The translations under genes and the position numbers were made by a program. The notes under the pieces were generated by a model. That model made no database searches. It was not told the DNA's origin and was given only the letters and a program-made list of their open reading frames with translations. A DNA stretch of 64,000 nt from Prorocentrum cordatum. Taxonomy: Eukaryota > Sar > Dinophyceae > Prorocentrales > Prorocentraceae. Where the stretch lies: assembly GCA_963575745.1 (NCBI GenBank), contig CAUYUJ010014347.1, positions 12,501 through 76,500 on the forward strand. The letters run 5' to 3'. Below are positions 1-10,089 of the stretch, piece by piece (position 1 is the stretch's first letter; each line of letters opens with the position of its first letter).

Positions 1-460
1 CCCACCCGCCCGCAAGCCGTCTAGCTCATCTAGCTCACTCCCACCCGCTCTCCCTACACAGAAGTAACACCCGAGCCTGAGCATGTTCAGCGGTCGTCTT
101 CGGATGGGCAGCTACTGGAAACCGAGCAGGGGCGAGGAGGGGACCCAATCGTGGCAGGTACGCCCCGTGCGCCAGATGCGCCACGTGCTCCGAGTGCGCC
201 AGGTCTGCTGCATGGTCCAGCCGCGCAAGGTTCGCCACGTCAGGGACGCGCACAGAGTGTACCAGGTGCGCCTGCGCAGGTGACAGCACACATCGGGAAG
301 CATGTCGCCCCCCACTACCCTTGGCGAAAACCAATGCGCAATTGCAGTGGGGAGGCCGTCATGATGTCTGGTGGGCTTGCACACCGCAGGCAACGTGCCA
401 GCATCCCCGCCGCCCTTGTCAAAAACTAGTGGGCACCTGATCGAGGGGTGGCCGCACACG
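1..460. repeat. dispersed repeat R1, copy 1
   Basis: This block matches 40629-41050 closely, beginning with the same CCACCCGCCCGCAAGCCG and sharing GAGCATGTTCAGCGGTCGTC. Inside it short GTGCGCCAGRTGCGCCACG motifs recur. Reading frames on both strands are open by composition only. Function unknown; it may be the end of a longer mobile element. Confidence 0.7.
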
Positions 461-639
461 GTCCAGATTTAGCAGCGAAGTGTACTTATATGTATTTGTT
501 TCTGGATGGACATAGGCTTTGCGCGCAACAGGCAATATGAGCCCCCCATGCCGCCCCTGTCAAGAAACAGTGCAAAATGCTTGTGGGCCCACGAGCCTTA
601 TCCAAGATTTTGCTACAACATGTATTTCGTATTGTTTTT

Positions 640-870
640 GACAGCGGTCGTGCGCGACGCTTTGGCGAGGTGCGCCACGCGTGCCAGGCGCGCCAGATGC
701 GCCACGCACCCCTGGGGCCAAGCGTGCCAGGCATGCCTGGGGCGCCAGATGCGCCACGTGCTCCTCGTGCGCCAAGTGTGACGCATGGTCCAGCCGCGCC
801 AGGTGCGCCACGGTTGGGGCATGCGTAGAGTGTGCTAGGTGCCCCAGCGCACGTGATAAACACATCCCTC
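640..870. repeat. dispersed repeat R1, copy 2 (partial)
   Basis: Shares with copies 1 and 3 the run of GCGCCAGATGCGCCACG motifs, the CACCCCTGGGGCC block and the GTCCAGCCGCGCCAGG block, but lacks the first ~90 bp. It lies in the same orientation as the other copies. The 460-640 gap between copies 1 and 2 holds nothing recognisable. Confidence 0.65.
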
Positions 871-889
871 ACCAGCTTTCGGTGGTTTA

Positions 890-1620
890 GCGATTCTGGC
901 ATCTCGGGGGCGTCCTTGGGAGCTTCGACGTTATTTGGAACCGTCTTTGGGCCGTCTCCAGGCCTCTCGGAGGCGTGCCGGAGACTGTTTGAGCCAATTC
1001 GCATAATCTTGCGTCATCATTGGCCATCTTCTGGCATCTGGGGCCATCTAGCAGCCATCTTGGCCCAAAGCACCTCCCAGGGATGCTTCTAAGTGCCCAA
1101 ACTCTTCAAGCACTGCGTGGACATGTTCCGAAGATTCTGTCTGTGGGACAGGGGGAGCACTAAATAAGGCTGCACCGACAGAGCCCGCAAGATCGTTTCT
1201 TGGAGCTCTACTGGGACTTTCTGTTCCGCGTTCGAGCGGCTTTGGGGCCGTCGAGTTGCCCATCTGGGTCCGCCCTTTTTAGGGCTCTCTTGAGCTTGGA
1301 AGATCTTGGAGCCATCTTGAGGCCTGCGGAGATCAGGTGCACGACAGACATAGATCAAACAACGCGCAGAGTTTGAAGGAGTTTGGATTCGGCGTTTCCT
1401 TGAGAGGCTCTGTGGTCACTTTGAGCCGTTTCGGGGCTTCTTCCAGACATGTTGGAGGCCGTATTGAGCCGCCTTGGGCTCTTGTGTGCCATTTTGGAAG
1501 TAATCTTGGGCTTGATGGGACCATTTTGGAGTCCTCTGGGGTTCAGAGGCACCCTCTGACACCTGCCCCTCCAGACCCAGGGAAGGATTTCAAGGGGGAA
1601 AGCCCTCCCCGATGGGTGCG
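890..1620. repeat. diverged CTTGGGGCC-type repeat tract
   Basis: Imperfect repetition of motifs such as GCCATCTTGG, GGGGCCGTC and GAGGCTCTGTGG at irregular spacing. The same style of sequence recurs at 12775-16135, 30250-30560, 44830-45070 and 57815-58030. No coding region can be supported here. Confidence 0.4.
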
Positions 1621-1832
1621 AAAAAGGCTTCGCACCTGAGCCTAGAGGTCTGGTTGGACTTCTATGATAGGGGGTGCCTCTCTCGTGATTTCGTCTTTCT
1701 TTCTTTACTTCTTTTTTGTTCCTCTCTCTCTCTCTTTCTCTACCTGTCTCAGTCGGCTTCGCTGAGAAGGTGGAACCTTAGCAATCGCATCTTCAGCACC
1801 GTGCAGCGGAGCGCCGCGTGGGGGGTGGGTGA

Positions 1833-2043
1833 GCGGCTTGCCGTGCAGCTGCCACTGCTGCTCCACCCGCAATTCCTGCCCCTGCCCCCGATCGGCTCCG
1901 CAGGGGCAAAGGCTTCGGCAAGGATGTCGGCAAGGATTTCGGCAAGGCCTTCGGCAAGGGCCCCGCTCCGGTCATGCAGCCCCCCCCGTCCTTCGGCGGT
2001 TGCGGTGGCCCTGGTCTCAAAGGAGGCGCCGCGCAGGGATGAA
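1833..2043 (+). CDS. possible Gly/Lys-rich exon relict
   Basis: A short open frame of about 70 codons reads Ala/Pro-rich and then GKGFGKDVGKDFGKAFGKG, followed by a Pro/Gly-rich stretch and a stop at about 2041. It has no ATG of its own, so if real it is an internal or last exon. Gly-Lys tracts of this kind occur in many dinoflagellate RNA-associated proteins, and a similar tract is at 21224-21523. The 12-bp periodicity (TTCGGCAAGGMY) could equally be a plain minisatellite. No function can be assigned. Confidence 0.25.
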
Positions 2044-2046
2044 CTG

Positions 2047-2116
2047 CAGGAGGAGGAGGAGGAGGGGGAGGAGGAGGAGGAGGAGGAGGAGGAGGAGGAG
2101 GGGGAGGAGGAGGAGG
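2047..2116 (+). repeat. (GGA)n microsatellite
   Basis: Nearly pure AGG/GGA triplets interrupted by GGGGGA. The poly-Glu/Gly/Arg reading frames through it are compositional. Confidence 0.9.
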
Positions 2117-2184
2117 ATAAGTGTAATCCCAAGAGTCATCAACGATGTTGGAATAAACCCTCCCTCCAAGCTCCCTCTTCATAG

Positions 2185-2715
2185 GTCCCTACAACGGTTC
2201 ATTTCCATTGCAGGAACTGCCTCTTTGGAATACAGCTGTTAGAAGACCCTGAAGCATGCCAAAACATTGTTCTCGGGATTACAACGCCACGGATCAACTT
2301 GACAGTTGCCGCTTGAAAACCCTGATTCGTGCCAGAACACCATTCCTGGGACTTCAACGCAGCGAACCAACATGAGTGTTGCACCCGCATAATCCTGAAT
2401 CCTTTCAAAACATTGTTTCCGACACGTTGATGATGGGAACGCGTGAACTTCTGGCAATTGTTATAAGGGATGTGCGCCGCGCTAAGGCGAGAGCCGCATT
2501 TTGAAAAGGAACCGCCCTCAATCCGTGAAGTTCTGGCAGATCTGTACCATGAGTGTGCGCCGCGCCAAGGTGATAGCCACACTTTGAAAACCACCCGCCC
2601 TCAATCCGTGAACCTCTTTGCACATTTGCACAACGAATGTGCGCCGAGCTAAGGCGAGAGCCACATTTTGAAAACGACCCGCCCTCCATCTGCGAAGCTG
2701 TTCCCAATTTTTAAG
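2185..2715. repeat. degenerate tandem repeat, period ~84 bp
   Basis: The motif TGTGCGCCGMGCYAAGG recurs at 2471, 2554 and 2639, each followed by CATTTTGAAAA and CCGCCCTCMATC. Older copies with CATGCCAAAACATTG-like blocks extend left to about 2240 at ~75-80 bp spacing. Roughly six units, most diverged at the left end. Confidence 0.7.
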
Positions 2716-2818
2716 CGTCAGAGTCATACGTGGTGCGGAAATCTCAGGCGAAACGCCCAGCCCGCCCCAAACACTGGCCTCGGGTGCGGCAGGGAGAAGT
2801 TATTCATAAGGAAAAGGA

Positions 2819-2945
2819 ATGGAGGAGGAGGAGGAGGAGGAGGAGGAGGAGGAGGAGGAGGAGGAGGAGGAGGAGGAGGAGGAGGAGGGGGAGGGGGAGG
2901 AGGAGGAGGGAGGAGGGGGAGGGGGGGGGAGGGGGAGGGGGCGTG
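2819..2945 (+). repeat. (GGA)n array at the 3' side of LINE-A
   Basis: About 125 bp of GGA triplets decaying into GGGGGA. It directly abuts the 3' end of the minus-strand LINE-A; a similar array (11700-11945) sits beyond its 5' end. Confidence 0.9.
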
Positions 2946-3004
2946 GTGGAACGCAGGCATGGCGAAGGGTTCGCGAGCTCTCGTCGTGGTGCTACGCTCC
3001 CCGC

Positions 3005-3547
3005 CTAGGCTCCCTGTTCTGTAAGAGGAAGGCTGAGAGAGGCGGCGGGGGCGGCAGCGGTGGGTCCCGCCTCGAAAAAGGAGGCGAAGGAAATATTCCC
3101 TGACCAGGGGGCCCGTCTCCTGTGGGCCGCGGCCCTCCTGGCCTGGCGCCTGCGCAGCGCCTCGGAGCGATTGGCCGCTATGCGTGCCAGCTGCTCTGGG
3201 GTGAGGCGGGGCGGGGGGGGCGGCGGCGACGGCGGCAGCGGCGGCGGGGGAGAGGAGGGGAGAGAGGGGAAAGGCTCCAACGAACTCTCTGCATCTAACT
3301 CCTCATCCGATCCTGGTTCATGCATGGGAATATTCATGCTGGGGCTGTCAGGAGCAGGAGTCGGAGCAGCGGTGGTAGCCGGAGTCGGAGCACATATGGG
3401 GCCCGTAGGAGTCTCTCTGGGATCTTCCTGGAACCTGTGCATCTCTGGATCGGCTCTCTTCATCTTAGTCGTTCCTGCCGCGAAGTCTGGTGCGGGCTCG
3501 AAATCCACACCTATCTCTGGCAGTAAAACTTGCATAGGTCGGCGCAC
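3005..3547 (-). pseudogene. LINE-A ORF2 C-terminal tail with RPA-binding-like motif
   Basis: About 180 codons, Pro/Ser-rich in the middle and ending in a basic helix. Near residues 113-132 it reads LTPEQLARIAANRSEALRRR, fitting the pattern LTxEQxxxIxxNRxxALxRR known from RPA32-binding segments of SMARCAL1-like repair proteins. This tail is in the main ORF2 frame (the frame of RNase H, EN and the fingers), while the preceding 3511-4263 segment is shifted by one, so a small indel lies near 3560-3600. It probably forms the last part of the ORF2 polyprotein. The RPA link is inference from motif shape only. Confidence 0.55.
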
Positions 3548-4263
3548 AACGCGCTCTCGTCGAATTGCTGCTCGTCGTTGTCAGCATCTGCATATATACT
3601 CTGAATAGAGGCTGCAATGGCTGCTGCTAAACGTGCACACATCTGCTCTGGATATGTTTTCTTGGCATGCGTCTTAAAGACCTTACGCCCTCCAACAAGT
3701 TCCTTCCCCTGCAGTATTTTGTGCACTCCTTTCCCGTGGTGACACCAGCCATTGCCTGGTCCTTCGCACAGGCGTCTTCGCAAACATGGCATCCTCAGTC
3801 CGAGGAGACGCGTGGGAGCTCTTCCAAACTCCGCAGGGTCTCGATCTGTCGGCTGCAACGTGCATTGGTCAAAGTCGGCCGTGATCGTGATGGGGGCTGA
3901 GGCTAGGGCCTCTAGGGGCTCCCAGTGGAAGCTGCTGGGGGCTTCTGGCCTCCAGTGGGCCGGGAGGGGATGTTCGATCCACCCAGAGGTCCCCGCCACC
4001 ATGTGGCAGCCCAAGAGGAACACCAGGTTCTGCAGTAGCGTATTGGCCGCATGTAGTTGGAGGGCCTGTCGTTCAGAAATCCATGGGACGCCCCAGTACC
4101 ACTCATGTGTACGTAGTGGGGGGGGGACCCCCGTCCAGCCATCTTGCCGCGCTCCAGGTTTCACAGGGCCCCCCCCCTGTGTTCCACACCCGTCTAGCCA
4201 AGATGTGTTCACCCCACTGTGCGATAGTATCTGTGCGCATGAGGTCCCCCATGTCTGTGTCAA
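3511..4263 (-). pseudogene. LINE-A ORF2: second half of methyltransferase-like domain
   Basis: Continues the domain that starts at 5182-4103, after a frameshift at the G/C homopolymer near 4115-4145. Visible conserved-looking pieces are WYWGVPWISERQALQL (~residue 55), the EHPLPAHW segment, ITADFDQC with a following PTRLLGLR, and KTYPEQMCARLAAAI near the end. I recognise this block as a recurrent dinoflagellate retroelement C-terminal region but know no assigned activity. It would complete the Rossmann-like domain whose Pro-Cys motif is encoded at about 4170-4140. Confidence 0.6.
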
Positions 4264-5182
4264 TGGCTATGTCCACTGAAAGCATGATAATATGGTAGGC
4301 TGTCGCAACATGCTCCTGCTCAATCCAGGCCTGAACGTCGCCTTCGCGTCGCCTGCCTGAAAAAAGGTTGAGCACAAAAATCTCCTTTCTGTGCACCCGT
4401 ACGGGTATCCACTCGGCGGCTGGTCCACTGAAATCCTGCGGTCGATATCTGTAGTATCTGTCACTGTACGTAAGTCCTTCCTGCACTGCTGGCTGGGGGG
4501 GATCAGTGAAGAGAGCTGTGTATGCTGATAATGCAGTAGGCCCTATTTCGTATGCATGTGTACGAAGAAGTTCCTTGGCCTCACTCTCAGAGAAAAAGGC
4601 TGCTGCAAACATGGCTGCTGGGTAGAGCCCTTCCATTGGATATTGTACATGTGCTGGGAATGCTGCTCTCCATCTGCCTAGTCCTGCACGTCGCTGCTTC
4701 GCATGCAAGTCGAGATCTGCTTGTCGCAGCTCCTCCGCCCTCTCTGGAGGGACCGTGGTTCCGTGCAAAGTGTAGGCCAGCTGGCACACAGCATTGTCAA
4801 AGGCAAGGTGATCCCTGAGAAGACGCCGAGAGGAGAAGGCCATAGAGCACGCCATGCATACTGTCCCCTCCCCCATGAACCTGGATACCACATGTACCTG
4901 GCTGTAGTGTACGCGCACGATGTGCTGTCGCGTGCTCTTTGCAGTCTTACCCACATAGTCACACCACATGCATCGGAGATCGGCTTGCACCTGTGGGGGG
5001 GGATGGAGAGGGTGAGTCACGTTCGTGATCGGTATTGGTACTCCTGCTGGGTGCACAAGTTGAAAGAAATCCTGCTGCGCCTTGTCGGCCAAGGCTGCTC
5101 TTGCCGCTGCATCTGCGTGCGCAGCGAGGGTGGCGTGCAAAACTTTCTTCCAAGCTGGGAGTGCAATATTCGAACTTCCCAT
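4103..5182 (-). pseudogene. LINE-A ORF2: C2H2-type fingers and Pro-Cys (C5-MTase-like) domain
   Basis: This 359-codon frame carries two finger motifs: C71-x2-C74-x12-H87-x4-H92, and C109-x2-C112 with H125 and C133. Such fingers commonly follow RT in LINEs and bind nucleic acid. Farther on are LNLFSGRRREGD (271-282), LSVDIAID (301-308), GDL (312-314) and GGGPCETWSAAR (336-347). Their order and spacing resemble motifs I, II, III and IV of cytosine-C5 methyltransferases, with Cys340 in the place of the catalytic Pro-Cys cysteine. The methyltransferase reading is inference; the domain could be a catalytically different Rossmann fold. The frame ends where a homopolymer indel shifts it into 3511-4263. 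Confidence 0.65.
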
Positions 5183-5583
5183 GCCTGGAAGTCCTCAGCT
5201 GGATCTGGCATATCACGAAGTCGGCAGTTGGTGGTTCGCACCCACTGTAAGTCCTGTAGTACTCTGTGTAGCCATGTATGTTTGTGTATGTGCGCCTTGC
5301 GATAAGCATGCGTAAGTAGGCTGCGTAGCGTAGGTGTGTCATGATCTAAGAGGCGACCCAGCAAGCGTAACCTGTGTACTCTAAGCACCGCACGTAAATC
5401 CGCCCGTCGTGCCCGTGCCAGTATGAGCCTGTCGGGGTCTGCTTCGGAGTCCTTCTGAGGGGCCCCCAGAACCTGACGATATTTGTTGATGATCAGGTGC
5501 TGGATGTGCGCGTGCTGAGCTTCCGTGAGCTCGGGCCATGTACCCGCGTTGTAGAGGAGGCCCGCGACAATAAGCGTGTCCAC
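5017..5583 (-). pseudogene. LINE-A ORF2: RT thumb/connection region
   Basis: A 188-codon frame following the RT palm, rich in Leu, Arg and His, with the pattern LLYNAGTWPELTEAQ near the start and LRVHRLRLLGRLLDHD in the middle. This matches the post-palm 'W..L' and Arg/Leu-rich connection seen in LINE polyproteins. It is offset from both neighbours, overlapping the RT palm piece by ~90 bp and the finger piece by ~165 bp, so at least two indels separate them. Confidence 0.55.
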
Positions 5584-7138
5584 AAAGTGCAGAGTGGCCT
5601 GTGGTGGGGCCCAATAGGGGAGCCACAGACCCGTCTACGCAGTAGTGTACTAGACGACCTCACAGACGCTTCCCGATGGGCCAGCTCGGACCCGATGGAT
5701 CCCAATTCGTCCAGCTGCGTGCCCAAGTGTGGGTATGTCCTCACTGCAAGCAGAGTGAAGCGTCCTAAAAGCTCTGCTTGGATCTCGAAGCGGCCTTCAC
5801 GTTCGAGCCATAACTCCCGTTTGGCACGCTTGGCGCCAACTCCTCTAAGTTGAAACAACACCTCCGTCTTGCCTGCGGCGAAATTGAGCCTGAGGCCTCT
5901 TCTCACAAAGCTGGCAGCGACCACTGCCGCTACCTTGGGCGCGGTCTCAAGCAAGTGCAGAGCTGCTCCTAGGACAACAATCGCACCATCATCAAACCAG
6001 CACACCTCTAATCCTCCTCGCATAGTGTCGGGTGCTTGCTGCATCATGTCAGACATTGAAGCATGTAATGAAATAGGTATACGTAGGTCTAGCTCCAGCT
6101 CCTGCAGTCCCTGCTGAGCTTCCTTCACGCATGCTGCCATCACGTAGTTGAAAATTACGTCGCCTAGCTGCTGTCCTGGCACCGCTCCTTCAAGCGAGAA
6201 AGCAACTGCTGACGCTCCTGGGTGCCAGAACCAATTGCCTGAGTAGCTAGAGGCTGTGAGCGCGCGTATGTGTCGTGATATCCCTGCTTGTTCCAGTAGT
6301 GTGTGTTGCTCAGCAATATGAGCCTTGGGGTCCTCAATGGCACCAGGTGGGAGCCCCGCTGTGTAGTATGCTGTATAGGTCCGCATCTGAGGTGCCCAAC
6401 TGCATAACTAGCTCGCGCACTGCCCGATAAAAAGCTGAGACTGCGTCAAGCATGAAAAAGAGCGCTGATATCTTGAGCGTCTGTGCGAGTTCCTGGAACG
6501 AGCGTGTAGCAAGCGCTGCAAGGTCAACCCCTCTCCCCGCAATTCCTCCATACCGCGAGTCCCTTGCATTTGCAGGGAGGGCCTCTGCTAGCGGCGCTCG
6601 CAGTAGCTGTCGGTATTTTTTCCCAGGCTGGGGGGGATATCATCGCAGACCGATGATTCTTGCATGTGGCTGGGGTAGCTTTCTTCTTCCAGATGTTCCA
6701 GTAGTTGCCCCCCTTCCATTGCAAGGGTTCCTCGATGCGGGTACAAGCTTTGACGGCCACAGGATGGAACAGGGCTCCCAGGGCCGTGGCACAACTTCTG
6801 GGAAGGGCCCCTGGGATGCCGTCTAAGCTGGCAGCTGAGGGCTTGGCAGTGCGGCAGGCTCTTTGGTAGTTGGAGAGGGTAGGGAGAAACACTTCCTCAT
6901 ATGAGATATCATGTGTGAGATCCTGAGGAAGGGATGGGATACTTCGCGCAAATGTGTTGGCGTCGGCAACTGGCACTACCACTCCCACTTCTTCTGCCGC
7001 AAAGTGGCGCAACCATCTATATGCTGCTTCCTCATGTGTGGCAGCCATGCTGCCATCCTCTAGCTCCAGGATGGGTAGGGCTCTGGTGTTTACCTTCTTG
7101 GGCGAGCCTATTCCCATAGCACGTAGTTTGGCAAACAC
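5493..7138 (-). pseudogene. LINE-A ORF2: reverse transcriptase palm, frameshifted
   Basis: RT motifs are spread over three frames. In 7138-6524 the fingers region reads SLDGIPGALPRSC and EEPLQWKGG. Around 6460-6400, in a second frame, motif A reads FFMLDAVSAFYRAV. In 6386-5493, in a third frame, come GAVPGQQLGDVIFNY (motif B), VCWFDDGAIVVLG (motif C, YxDD box as WFDD, Asp132-Asp133 of this piece), GLRLNFAAGKTEVL (motif D) and YPHLGTQLDE (motif E). The catalytic aspartates are therefore retained although the frame is broken. Without the indels this would copy element RNA by target-primed reverse transcription. Confidence 0.8.
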
Positions 7139-7144
7139 CTGATC

Positions 7145-8944
7145 TTACTGCCTGCGATCCCATGCGTCCGAAACTCCCTGCACAAGGTTGTTGTAATGAT
7201 GCAAGGCATCTTGCGTAGTCGCATGTCGGATCAATAGTGCAGTATGAACAAGTAGCAGCTCACGATGTGCTAGGACACAAGCGCGCACCTCATGCGCATA
7301 GTCCCAGCAGCAGGTAATATAGTCCCATATCCCCGTCTCCATCCCATGTCCCGTTCGATACTCCTTTGGTCTGAAAGGGGGAGGTAGTATGTTGGCCGTG
7401 ACCCCTTGATGACCCCATTGAGCAAGTAAGCGTGGTTTGCCTATGCCTTTACCGTTGCCTTGCTGCCTGCGTATGTCCGCTTCTCGGCACAAGAGAGATG
7501 CCGTTGCTTGCGGAAGGAGGAGACAAGGCTGCTGTAGCTTCCGCGTGCGTCTTACCAAGGTAGGCAGGCAGGGCATGCGTGCTCTTTTGCTGCTAGGGCC
7601 ACGTGGCCTCTCATGTTCTGCCTCTGTCGTCGCAAAATGCAGCTGCCAGGCGAACAAGATGATACGCACCATGGCTCTGTGAGCCTGCAGCCCGATCTTG
7701 CGAGCTAGGCGTAAGTATATACTTCGCTCATCCTGCATAGCAAGTGTGCTGACGCTGATCCAGGATTGCCGAGGTTGCCGCCCCGTCGCTGTCGTACGTA
7801 CTGGACAGGCTGTCGCGATGGCGTATCTCACGTATTCTTCACAGGCTTTGACATGATCTGTACTGTGTACTGCAAAGTCGGGCTGTCGGAACTGCGAAAG
7901 CGAGTGTTGGAGTAACCTGGCGGACACTGGATCCTTGTACATGTCAGGATCGTGCTGCACCTTGTAGGGCCTCGGTGCCGTTGGCACGAAGCTGGATGGT
8001 GGGAAAAGTAAGCATGCTGCCACCACGTTGTGGTCTGGCTGCGCGACTGTGAGGTCGATGCCGTGATCGACTCTTTGCGCAGGCACACGTATATCAGAGG
8101 ACACTGCTATGTAGTCACGCCTCTTAGGTGTGGTGCGTGCTCCTGGGGCCGTCCAGGTGCCCGCGGATCCCGATGGGTCTTCGTAGAAAGTGGATGGAGC
8201 CCATTGGGCTGTGCCCTGGAGGAACATGCGGAAACTGTGCCCCGGTAGGTTTTCAGGCTCCGCATGTATGGGCCCTACGTGTGCGTCTGTGTATGATCCC
8301 ACTGCTGCATTGGCGTCTATCAGTGTAACCACATGCTCTGCAGTACCCCTGTGCTGTGTAATAAGCAGCTGTACTTGTTTCCACCACTGTCGCATATATG
8401 CTGGGGGTCGGCGCGGATGCGGAGCATGAGCAACACATGCGCACAGTGAGAGCGAAGGGGCCCTTACGGCCGCGATCATGATATCTGGCGCTGCATGTAG
8501 CACCTGACAGTGAGAAGGCTGTACCGTGCATCCCTCCTGATACTCCCAGTGTGTGTTGATCCATGCAGTGCATCCATCCCCTCCGGAGTCGTTAGCCTGG
8601 GCGTGCAACAGGAAGTACGGGCCAAGCTCGGAGGTGCCTGTCCGTCTGAGACGTGTCTCAAGTGTGCCTACTATGAAGTAGGGCCGCTGCGCAAACTGCC
8701 CCGCCAGCTGCATCATGCGGCCTGTGGCGTTGAAACCTTGAAACTTGTCGTGTGCCTGTCGGGAGCCCTTGTAGGCTCGGGGGTCCAGCGAGAGCACATT
8801 GGCCATGGCCATCCAGCCCATGGCAAAGACATGTCGGCCTCGTGGGGGTCTCTTGGGGATCGGTAAGATTTCCCGAATGCCCGTAGTGGGGACCTGAGGC
8901 GTAGGGAGAGGCGTACCGTGGTTGGGTGGGTCAGCCTGTCGCAT
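7145..8944 (-). pseudogene. LINE-A ORF2: AP-endonuclease (EEP) domain
   Basis: A 599-codon open frame from an ATG at 8944 to a TAA at 7145-7147. The exonuclease-endonuclease-phosphatase fold occupies about residues 90-310: TLETRLRR (catalytic Glu96), VAHAPH (His), LIDANAAVGS (Asp210, Asn212), RRDYIAV (Asp277) and QPDHNVVAA (Asp304-His305). All expected metal and catalytic residues are visible, so this part looks intact. The remaining ~290 residues lead to RT without a clear motif. The ATG is probably not the original start: the frame is open upstream to RNase H across a single TAG at 8966-8968, and continues past the TAA into RT. Confidence 0.85.
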
Positions 8945-8965
8945 GCTGGAGTCGGAGAAGAGTAA

Positions 8966-9838
8966 CTAAATCCAGGGTAGGGCCTTTTGGTGGGGGTCCT
9001 GATGTATAAGGGATCTCCACGCTGGCTCAATGAAATCAGGTAATACACGCATGGCGTACAGGCGCGCAAGCGTGTCGACGCACTCGTTCCACGGATGTGC
9101 AGTGTGCCCATGTGCGTGCTCGTGCGCCACCACAATCACACACGCGCGTATGATCTGCGTAAGACTGTCAAGTCACGTCTTAGCAGGTAGCAGCACGCCA
9201 TGCACATATCCTCCTTGGTATATACGCATCACGTCCATGTTGTCCGTGTAAAAACATACCGGAGCTTGTCTGCAACACAATGGTGCTTGCAGAAGCCAAG
9301 CTGTGGCCCAAATGGCCGCTTCTAGCTCAGCTCTTAACGGGGCTCTCGCATCAGAAGCATCCCACCCCTGCAGAGGACCAGCAAGATATCCTAGGAAGGA
9401 GACTCCGAGAGTGGTGACAGCAAGAACACAGAAAGCCCATGCTGGTGAGCACGTCTGTCCCTGATGTTTGAAGGTTCCTGCCGCCGCATCTGTGTATCTC
9501 TTGGGATGGTCGATCTGGGCCTTCGGGTCGAAAGGTGCAAGACTGGTGAAGGCTGACACTGTAGATGAATGCCAAAACTGTGCCCACGACAGCAAGTCAT
9601 TGGAGAGCTGAATGGGCCATTTCTTCTCTAGCAACTTCTTGGTAGAGTGGAGCGGCGGTATGGGAGAGTAAGGGGCGCCTGGCGTTGATTCCACTGGGTG
9701 GCTGTGAATCTGGTATCCGAGGTGCTCCGAGCGATTTTCCCTTGGCTTGTCCTCTTCACTGGGGAATGGGCTAGCTGGAACACCAGGATCTTGGATGGGA
9801 ATATTTGAATTCAAAGCGGGCCGAGACGCTTCTGACAC
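8966..9838 (-). pseudogene. LINE-A ORF2: RNase H domain interrupted by one TGA
   Basis: The frame reads RYTDAAAGTF (Asp117), RAELEAAIWATAWLL (Glu171) and VCFYTDNMDVMRI (Asp199), the first three carboxylates of an RNase HI fold. A TGA at 9173-9175 follows. Beyond it, in the same frame, comes VAHEHAHGHTAHPWNECVD at about 9130-9074, which supplies the His and final Asp. The domain is therefore complete except for one in-frame stop. It precedes the endonuclease, whereas RNase H follows RT in the usual LINE order. No reliable start codon can be named; the N-terminal ~100 residues are Pro/Ser-rich. Confidence 0.75.
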
Positions 9839-10089
9839 GGCCCCCAGCGAAAATCTGGCGCGGCGGCTGACGCGGCAGCAACAGCGGCCAAAAGCTCGCT
9901 GTCGCTGCCATCCTTGCCTGCAGGCTCAGCCTCGGCCCCTGCGGGCTGCCTGGCGATGTCCTCCGCCTGAGCAGCCTCTCTCTGGGCGATGTCGGCTGCG
10001 CCCGCCCCCATCGATCCTACTCCCGCCGTGCCTGTGCGCATGGTCTTTGCACCTGCTTGTCCACTGTCTTCATGTCGACGCGGGGAGGC

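Noticed and set aside
1045-1068. Dinoflagellate spliced-leader relic (GCCATCTTGGCCCAAAG)
   Set aside because: Resembles GCCATTTTGGCTCAAG but has several mismatches and lies in a tract full of GCCATCTTGG motifs.
1749-2182. Poly-Ser, poly-Pro and poly-Glu proteins over the GGA arrays
   Set aside because: All three frames and both strands are open because the array is a pure triplet repeat; the same holds at the other GGA/TCC sites.
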